In this document: positions 13,106 through 17,927 of the stretch, in pieces
Layout of the letters: each line of letters begins with the position of its first letter
Position numbering within the stretch: position 1 is the stretch's first letter
DNA from: Oribacterium sp.
GTDB taxonomy: Bacteria > Bacillota_A > Clostridia > Lachnospirales > Lachnospiraceae
DNA: 17,927 nucleotides
Direction: 5' to 3'
Assembly (NCBI GenBank): GCA_017940955.1
Contig: JAGAXP010000245.1
Span: 1-17,927, forward strand
Translations under genes and position numbers: made by a program
The notes under the pieces: model-generated
Databases searched by the model: none
Seen by the model: the letters and a program-made list of their open reading frames with translations, nothing else
What the model was told of the DNA's origin: nothing

Positions 13106-13921
13106 TTACTCTTCCAAAATAAATTTTTCTATCACTTCCGCGACACCGTCGGCATCATTGGTGTCGGTAATGTAGTCGGCGCGGTATCTCAGAGCGTCCT
13201 GAGCATTTTCCATGGCGACGCCGAGGCCGGCAAACTCTATCATGGTGATATCATTTAAGCCGTCTCCGCAGGCAATGAGCTCCTCGCGTTTAAGACCAAG
13301 CTTATCAAGCAGCTTCTTTAGGGAGGCTGCTTTTTCTATGCCGTTCGGAACTATCTCGAGGAAATAGGTTTCCGAGAAGAAGACATTGATCTTATCTCCG
13401 TACTCCGCCTTTATCATTAACTGGATTTCCCTGAGATGTGAATAGTTACCTACGCAAAGGAATTTGCATACAGGACCGTCAAGTGCAGCGTAAAGATCCG
13501 GAACCTGCATGAGAGGCACACGGTTTATCTTTGCCTCAAGCTGAGCGTAGGGGTTTTGGCCATCAAGAGTGACGATGCCCTTTTTGGTGTAGGTTAAGAT
13601 CGTCACATCATAAAACAGCTTCCCATAGTCTATGATGTCCGGATAAAATTCTTCCGGTAATGTTGTCTGCATGAAGGTTTCACCGGTGCGTCCGTCCACG
13701 ATATGGGCACCGTTGAAGGCCAGCATATATCCACCTGTTTCTTTAAGGTTCACCATTTCGGCCACCGGCAGGATCCCGACCAACGGACGGCCGGAAGCCA
13801 GCACTATATGAACTCCCTTATCAGCAGCTTTTTTCAATGCTTCCCTATTATGTTCTGAAACTTCCTTTTGTGAATTCGTAAGTGTTCCGTCCAGGTCCAG
13901 AGCTATCATTTTATACTTCAT
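13106..13921 (-). CDS. Cof-type HAD-IIB phosphatase (YidA-like)
   Basis: A 271-residue cytoplasmic hydrolase. Motif I is ALDLDGTLT (7-15; nucleophile D9, acid/base D11), motif II is ASGRP (42-46, S43), motif III is K197 in PNGIEKAASL, and motif IV is GDGLNDITM (219-227; D220, D224). Residues 85-190 form the Cof-type C2B cap, with SETYFLEIVPNG (183-194) at its hinge. Length is typical for the Cof/YidA group, which dephosphorylates sugar phosphates and flavin-type phosphates. The start ATG 13921 has GGAG 5 nt upstream. The LuxR regulator gene lies 57 bp upstream on the same strand and may be co-transcribed. The gene ends 6 bp from the convergent rhodanese gene with no terminator hairpin between them. 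Substrate not predictable. Confidence 0.92.
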   Translation of the reverse strand: MKYKMIALDLDGTLTNSQKEVSEHNREALKKAADKGVHIVLASGRPLVGILPVAEMVNLKETGGYMLAFNGAHIVDGRTGETFMQTTLPEEFYPDIIDYGKLFYDVTILTYTKKGIVTLDGQNPYAQLEAKINRVPLMQVPDLYAALDGPVCKFLCVGNYSHLREIQLMIKAEYGDKINVFFSETYFLEIVPNGIEKAASLKKLLDKLGLKREELIACGDGLNDITMIEFAGLGVAMENAQDALRYRADYITDTNDADGVAEVIEKFILEE

Positions 13922-13978
13922 AAAAACTCCATTTCTCCGCCTTTTGTCAGCAGCACAAATAGTGATGAAAAGCGTTTA

Positions 13979-15109
13979 TCAACCTATATTTCTTTTGGAA
14001 AACAGTTTTATCAGCTGGTATCTGCTGTTTACATGACACTTTTCATATATGTTTTCAACGTGCTTCTTCACGGTGTGGTAGCTTATCATCATTTCGGCGG
14101 CTATTTCCTTGTAGGTGTAGCCCTTTGCCATAAAAGAAGCCACCTTATGTTCTGTTTTGGTAAGCTCCTTAAGATATGCTGTTGCTACAGTCGAAACCGA
14201 AGCATTATCCTCCAAAGTCATATCAGGTACTTTTTTTTTATGTATGGTTATCCAGTGATACATATCCACTATTCCGTTGGAATAGCTTTTCGGGTAATCA
14301 TGTATGGTGTAGATATAGTTTTTGATAGTTCTGTTATGTACTCCGGAAGTGTCATCATCACTCATGCCGAGAAGAAACGGAAGCCAGCTGCAGGGCGTAT
14401 CCGGATCAATGTTTCCGACAGAGCCGTTTCCCATAAGCTCCTCAAGTTTTTTCACCGCATCGTCACTATGGAAAAGCACATGCATAAAATCATCTGTGAT
14501 GAGATAAGCCTTTTCTCCGGAGGCGATGATCTCTCCCTGTATCCTGGAAATGATCCTGACCTGCTCATATTTTTTGAAATTTTTATAGGACATGGCGATA
14601 TATGAGTATATGTCCCTGAAATACGATATATCGTCATCGGTAAAATCGCCATCCTCAGCGCTTCTCAAAAACAGGAGCTGGATGTATGCATTGATGCCGA
14701 AGGCCATAGTCAGGCTGTAGTGAGCCTTAAAGCATTTTTCAAGAAAGCCGGTATATCCGGAATTCTCATAGTCTGAAAGTATATCGCTAGCCCGATAGAG
14801 TCTCGGGTCCGTATCAAAGTAGGTTAAATGGTCGCTTACCGCTGAATCATATATAAGCTTTCGAACCTTATCCTGATCCATATGCTCAAGATACAAATGC
14901 CCTTCATCATCATTAAGCTGGCCATCCTTGTCCGTCATGGAAAGAAAATGTCCGTGAGTGTCGAAATACATGATTATGACTTTATCCAGTCCGAAGTTTC
15001 TTTCCAATGCTTCAAGCATGAAGGGGCAGAAAAACTCCTGTGCAGAGATCTGATGATTCTCCATCTCAAGAAAGAAGTTCTTCTGACCGTTGTTTTGTTC
15101 GTAATTCAT
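13979..15109 (-). CDS. LuxR-type HTH transcriptional regulator with sensor domain
   Basis: A 376-residue regulator. The C-terminal domain (about 314-372) is a LuxR/NarL helix-turn-helix: LTKTEHKVASFMAKGYTYKE (316-335), the recognition helix near SYHTVKKHVENIYEK (343-357) and VNSRYQLI (360-367). The N-terminal 300 residues lack a receiver phosphorylation site and an ATP site. Residues about 28-180 may form a GAF-like sensor, followed by a PAS-like stretch at 185-290 (inference from strand-helix pattern). The start ATG 15109 has only a weak, distant AAAGG, so the start is uncertain. An extended -10 promoter lies about 65 bp upstream. The gene is next to the flavin reductase gene on the same strand, separated by a terminator. 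Comparable LuxR-reductase pairs occur in gut anaerobes, so control of that reductase in response to its electron acceptor is plausible. Confidence 0.85.
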   Translation of the reverse strand: MNYEQNNGQKNFFLEMENHQISAQEFFCPFMLEALERNFGLDKVIIMYFDTHGHFLSMTDKDGQLNDDEGHLYLEHMDQDKVRKLIYDSAVSDHLTYFDTDPRLYRASDILSDYENSGYTGFLEKCFKAHYSLTMAFGINAYIQLLFLRSAEDGDFTDDDISYFRDIYSYIAMSYKNFKKYEQVRIISRIQGEIIASGEKAYLITDDFMHVLFHSDDAVKKLEELMGNGSVGNIDPDTPCSWLPFLLGMSDDDTSGVHNRTIKNYIYTIHDYPKSYSNGIVDMYHWITIHKKKVPDMTLEDNASVSTVATAYLKELTKTEHKVASFMAKGYTYKEIAAEMMISYHTVKKHVENIYEKCHVNSRYQLIKLFSKRNIG

Positions 15110-15173
15110 CTATGCTGTATCAATCCTTTAATTAAAACGTTTTTGGGATAACACTTATTTTAAATGATAGATA

Positions 15174-15182
15174 ATTATAACA
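15174..15182 (-). promoter_or_regulatory. Extended -10 promoter of the LuxR regulator gene
   Basis: On the minus strand, TGtTATAAT (15182-15174) is a full extended -10 element. No good -35 is at the right distance (TTGAAA is only 13 nt upstream), which is tolerated by extended -10 promoters. Transcription would start near 15167, 57 nt before the ATG. Confidence 0.5.
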
Positions 15183-15340
15183 TGAATAATCTTTTCAAAA
15201 AAAGCAAAATATACTTGGGAATATATGTTCTTTAATATGTACATTTTTCTCACATGATTTGCTATGATATTTATAAATAAAGAAAACCACAGCTCTCTGT
15301 GTAGAATAACCATCGCGCTGGCGATTTGGTACAATACAAA

Positions 15341-15393
15341 CAAAAAAACAGGGCTTTCGCCTGGGTGATTCATCCAAAGCGAAAATCCCGTTT
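15341..15393 (-). terminator. Intrinsic terminator after the flavin reductase
   Basis: On the minus strand, AAACGGGATTTTCGC (from 15393) pairs with GCGAAAGCCCTGTTT (to 15346) with two mismatches and one G-U pair. Seven T (15348-15342) and a further TTTG follow. It begins about 16 bp after the reductase stop. A second small hairpin (about 15310-15331) lies beyond it, in the spacer to the LuxR gene. Confidence 0.75.
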
Positions 15394-15408
15394 GTGATAA
15401 ATTTTTAA

Positions 15409-17283
15409 TTACTGTGCAGCATATTTAGCAGCATTTTCACCTGAAATAAAGCCCATGTAAGCGCCTACTCCAAGAGCCTCGCGGCCTGGGTAGTAATCAC
15501 CGAAGAAACCTGCTGAGCTGATGATACCTGCAGCATAAAGACCGGGGATAGCATTACCATCCTTATCAGTTACCTCACCTGCGAGGTTTGTTTCGATTCC
15601 GCCGTAGTTTCCTCTTGTAAGGTCATACTCTTTTACAGCGTAGAAAGGACCTGCATCTATAGCTGAAAGATACTGGGCATCCTTACCGTGATCTGTGTCC
15701 TCGCCTGCCTCGCAAAGCTTGTTGTACTGATCAACTGTTGCCTGAACTGTTGCAGGATCAAGGTTCATATCCTTGGCAAGGGTCTCGATGGAATCCTCCT
15801 TATATGCCTGAATAACAGAACCCTCAGAGGTTCTCTCAAGATACTCCGAAAGCTTCAGGAATTTGTCAGCGATCTCCTGATCCATGACAACCCAACCGTA
15901 ATCAGCTTCCCCTTCGTTAATGAAGTAGATCATCTGGTCGTGAACTCCGAGAGCTTCAGATACAGGACGGTTGCCCTTGTTGTCAAGAAGGAGACATTCG
16001 AAGGGATAGCTGTTATTTGGCTGACCTACAACAGGCATATCATAAGGATCCGGTGCAAAGCATCCACTCATTGACTCACCAAATGCTGACTTAACTGCAC
16101 CAACTTCAACAGCCATATTGATACCGTCACCTGTGTTGGAAACAGCAGTTGAAGTGAAGTTATGGAGTGCATCCGGAGCGAGCTCCGCTGTGAGATCGTC
16201 ATTCCATGCATAATCACCACAGGCAAGAACTACAGCCTTTGCATTAATGGTCTTTGTACCTGTCTTTGACTCACAAACAACACCGGTTACATGTTTTTCA
16301 GAATCTGTGATAAGCTTTGTTGCCTTTGTGTTGAAGTAAATAGGAACACCATTTTCAACAAGGTCATCCTCAAGCTGATTTACAAGAGCCTGGCCGCCCT
16401 TTACTTTAACTTGAGCTGTTGCAAGGTGAATGTTTTCGGCGTTCTTCTTTGCCTGCTCTGAAGCTGCGGGAACCATAGTTCCTTCATCGTTAAGCTTGTA
16501 GTCAACATTAGCTGCAGTAAGAAGCTCAAGAACATCAGGAGATACTGCGCAGGCTGTGTTGATCTTATCCATATCAAGAGGATTTCTTTCTGTAATCTTG
16601 TTACGCTTTACCCATTTCTCAACAAGCTCAGGAACACCTTCAGCTGTATCAGCTGCGATAAATGATCCTGATGAGAAGATAGATGTTCCACCGCCGAAGG
16701 CAAGCTTCTCAACCACGATAACATCAGCACCTTCACGGCTGGCTTTCTGGGCAGCTGCAAGTCCAGCGATGCCGGCACCTACAACAACAACGTCACAGTC
16801 AAGAGTCTCATCCTTAACCTCTACACTGACTTCACGGTTCTTCCATTCAGAAACATCTCCGCCTGCCTGCTCTATAGCATCGCTTACAAGCATACGAACA
16901 GCAGAACTTGAAATAGTTGCTCCGGAAATAGCATCAACAGCCAGTGACTGATGCTCAATGATGGAATCGGCCATAAGCTTTATACCCTTATCACCTACAC
17001 CTGCAGTCTCATTCTGCTCTGTGTAATTGATCTCTGCGATCTTTCCATCCTTTACTACAACTTCAGCGGTAATGTCTCCATCCATTCCCTTTGCTTTAGC
17101 GGTATATGTACCGTCAGTAAGAGAAGAAGATGATTCAGCAGCCTCTGTTGCTGCAGCTGAAGTTGCTGCCTCTGCAGAAGCCTCTGAAGCCGCAGTAGTA
17201 GCAACCGGTACAGAAGTAGATGCACAACCTGTAATGGACAGTGCTGAAACAACAGCTACTGTTCGAAGCATTGACTTGTTCAT
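15409..17283 (-). CDS. FMN-binding flavocytochrome-c-type reductase, lipoprotein
   Basis: A 624-residue protein. ATG 17283 has GAGGGGG about 9 nt upstream; an in-frame TTG at 17301 would include this site and is rejected. The signal peptide ends at SITGC (17-20, lipid C20), followed by an A/S/T/E-rich linker. Residues 56-141 form an FMN_bind domain with SGAT (120-123), whose T123 would carry covalent FMN. Residues 162-624 are the fumarate-reductase-like flavoprotein: FAD motif VVVGAGIAGLAAA (166-178), VVEKLAFGGGTSIFSSG (190-206), TGDGINMA (384-391) and GLYAAG (581-586). By comparison with soluble fumarate reductases, the active-site H and R near GGVHGxNRxGGN are changed: the region reads SAGFFGDYYPGREALG (590-605). 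The RD acid catalyst after GKRFxNE appears as VHD (447-449). It probably reduces an unsaturated organic acid other than fumarate at the outer membrane face. Confidence 0.88.
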   Translation of the reverse strand: MNKSMLRTVAVVSALSITGCASTSVPVATTAASEASAEAATSAAATEAAESSSSLTDGTYTAKAKGMDGDITAEVVVKDGKIAEINYTEQNETAGVGDKGIKLMADSIIEHQSLAVDAISGATISSSAVRMLVSDAIEQAGGDVSEWKNREVSVEVKDETLDCDVVVVGAGIAGLAAAQKASREGADVIVVEKLAFGGGTSIFSSGSFIAADTAEGVPELVEKWVKRNKITERNPLDMDKINTACAVSPDVLELLTAANVDYKLNDEGTMVPAASEQAKKNAENIHLATAQVKVKGGQALVNQLEDDLVENGVPIYFNTKATKLITDSEKHVTGVVCESKTGTKTINAKAVVLACGDYAWNDDLTAELAPDALHNFTSTAVSNTGDGINMAVEVGAVKSAFGESMSGCFAPDPYDMPVVGQPNNSYPFECLLLDNKGNRPVSEALGVHDQMIYFINEGEADYGWVVMDQEIADKFLKLSEYLERTSEGSVIQAYKEDSIETLAKDMNLDPATVQATVDQYNKLCEAGEDTDHGKDAQYLSAIDAGPFYAVKEYDLTRGNYGGIETNLAGEVTDKDGNAIPGLYAAGIISSAGFFGDYYPGREALGVGAYMGFISGENAAKYAAQ

Positions 17284-17491
17284 TTTTGATTTCCCCCTCA
17301 AAAATAATGATACAAAAGTCGGTTTCCCGATATGATTGTTAAATTTTTACCATGGTATGAAGGGATTATATTACATATAACTTCGGCTCATTGTACTTAT
17401 ACTCATACAATCAGCCTATAGCATTACCGTTTTGCATACAAAAAATCAATGGAGATAATAATATTTGCCTATAATGTACAGGGATCGTCAC

Positions 17492-17602
17492 ATGAATCTG
17501 GGTTTCGGCACTGATTATACCGAGTGTATGTTTCTTCGTATCAGTGCGGATATATTTTTGTCTTTTGAGAAACGGCGGTCAATCAGAAACCGCAATAGGT
17601 GA
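17492..17602 (+). CDS. Possible small ORF (36 aa), unrecognised
   Basis: ATG 17492 opens 36 codons ending at TGA 17600-17602, beginning MNLGFGTDYTECMFLRISAD and ending in the basic RRSIRNRNR. AGGG at 17479-17482 lies 9 nt upstream and TATAAT is at 17470-17475, which would give an unusually short leader. The middle is hydrophobic, and the whole could be a small basic peptide. No family was recognised. It could equally be chance, and only expression data or conservation would decide. Confidence 0.25.
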   Translation: MNLGFGTDYTECMFLRISADIFLSFEKRRSIRNRNR

Positions 17603-17662
17603 TTGTGTGGCATCAAGATACAGCAGGAATAAGTATTATCGGATCATTTCGTAAAATGAGTG

Positions 17663-17691
17663 TTGACTAACGACCGAACGGTAGTTATGAT
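17663..17691 (+). promoter_or_regulatory. TetR-gene promoter with built-in operator
   Basis: TTGACT (17663-17668), a 17-nt spacer and TATGAT (17686-17691) form a strong vegetative promoter. An inverted repeat, TAACGACCG-AA-CGGTAGTTA (17668-17687), with one mismatch between arms, fills the spacer. The ACCGNNCGGT core is typical of TetR/AcrR-family operators. A repressor bound here would block RNA polymerase, so autorepression by the downstream gene product is likely. Confidence 0.7.
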
Positions 17692-17732
17692 ATGAATAGT
17701 TGTATCGTAATGTTTGCTACTGGAGGGAAGCT

Positions 17733-17927
17733 ATGGAGAAGGGCAATACAAGGGATGAGATACTGGATGTCGCGCTCGATTTGTTCTCAGTAAACGGATA
17801 TGAAGCTACGAGCATCTCACAGATCGCAGATGCGGTAGGTATTCGCAAGGCATCTCTGTACAGCCATTTCGCAAGCAAGCAAGATATTCTTGATAATGTC
17901 GTAGACTCGGTGTTGAAAGGATATGCA
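17733..17927 (+). CDS. TetR/AcrR-family transcriptional regulator (5' part)
   Basis: The frame begins at ATG 17733, with GGAGGG 5 nt upstream, and runs off the right edge after 65 codons. The visible part is the DNA-binding domain of the TetR/AcrR family: TRDEILDVALDLFSVNGYEA (6-25), then the helix-turn-helix TSISQIADAVGIRKASLYSHF (26-46) and the typical SKQDIL (48-53). The ligand-binding domain lies outside the window. An operator-like inverted repeat overlaps its own promoter, consistent with autoregulation. The divergent reductase gene starts 450 bp away and could be a second target, but no similar operator was seen near its -10. Confidence 0.92.
   Translation, partial: MEKGNTRDEILDVALDLFSVNGYEATSISQIADAVGIRKASLYSHFASKQDILDNVVDSVLKGYA

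Larger units (their letters stand above)
17302..17732. other. Divergent intergenic region, reductase / TetR regulator
   Basis: This 431-bp region separates two divergent genes. On the minus strand, TATAAT at 17370-17365 may be the -10 of the reductase gene, with no clear -35; a perfect 10-bp palindrome, TACCATGGTA, lies just downstream of it at 17348-17357. A plus-strand TATAAT is at 17470-17475. A possible 36-codon ORF follows, and the TetR promoter and operator occupy 17663-17691. The stretch 17603-17660 shows nothing recognisable. Confidence 0.45.

Noticed and set aside
17055..17252. Minus-strand leucine/glutamine-rich open frame
   Set aside because: It is the frame-shifted reading of the A/S/T-rich linker of the flavin reductase.

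Overview
The window looks like a chromosomal segment of a Gram-positive, anaerobic Firmicute, most likely a Lachnospiraceae (Butyrivibrio-like) bacterium. This is inferred from moderately AT-rich DNA, strong AGGAGG-type ribosome binding sites, several lipoproteins, an FMN-binding flavocytochrome-c-type reductase without cytochrome, a clostridial STAS-kinase fusion and a DUF2798 membrane protein. No rRNA, tRNA, CRISPR array, complete insertion sequence or prophage gene was seen.

Layout. (1) 1-1864: the 3' end of a DapA/NanA-type lyase, a GC-rich structured spacer, an Nramp-superfamily transporter without the usual metal-site residues, and a terminator. (2) 1884-2745: a DUF2798 membrane protein on the minus strand with its promoter, then AT-rich non-coding DNA with an 18-bp repeat. 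(3) 2746-3759: a 23-codon ORF ending in a hairpin, then a cysteine-rich U32-like protein. (4) 3802-5727: on the minus strand, a VOC protein with promoter, operator-like palindrome and terminator, followed by a membrane-anchored metallophosphoesterase. (5) 5797-13099: a plus-strand run of six genes: STAS-small-molecule kinase, HxGH nucleotidyltransferase, divergent IspF-like protein, FMN-dependent oxidoreductase, M16C/PreP-like lipoprotein peptidase and rhodanese lipoprotein. A 50-bp perfect palindrome lies between the last two. (6) 13106-15109: on the minus strand, a Cof-type HAD phosphatase and a LuxR-type regulator. (7) 15341-17283: on the minus strand, a lipoprotein flavin reductase with its terminator. 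(8) 17302-17927: an intergenic region with a possible small ORF, then a divergent TetR-type regulator, cut by the window edge, with an operator between its -35 and -10.

How the genes may work together. The most interesting set is 5861-8310. A phosphotransferase, a nucleotidyltransferase and an IspF-like protein stand in a row. In the MEP isoprenoid pathway the same reaction types (nucleotidyl transfer, phosphorylation, cyclisation with CMP release) are done by IspD, IspE and IspF. Here the first two belong to other families and the third has lost part of the usual IspF active-site segment, so a parallel pathway making a cyclic diphosphate, or another CDP-linked metabolite, is a reasonable but unproven idea. 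The lyase-transporter pair at the left edge suggests uptake and cleavage of an organic acid rather than metal uptake. The LuxR regulator next to the flavin reductase suggests control of respiration with an unsaturated organic acid that is probably not fumarate.
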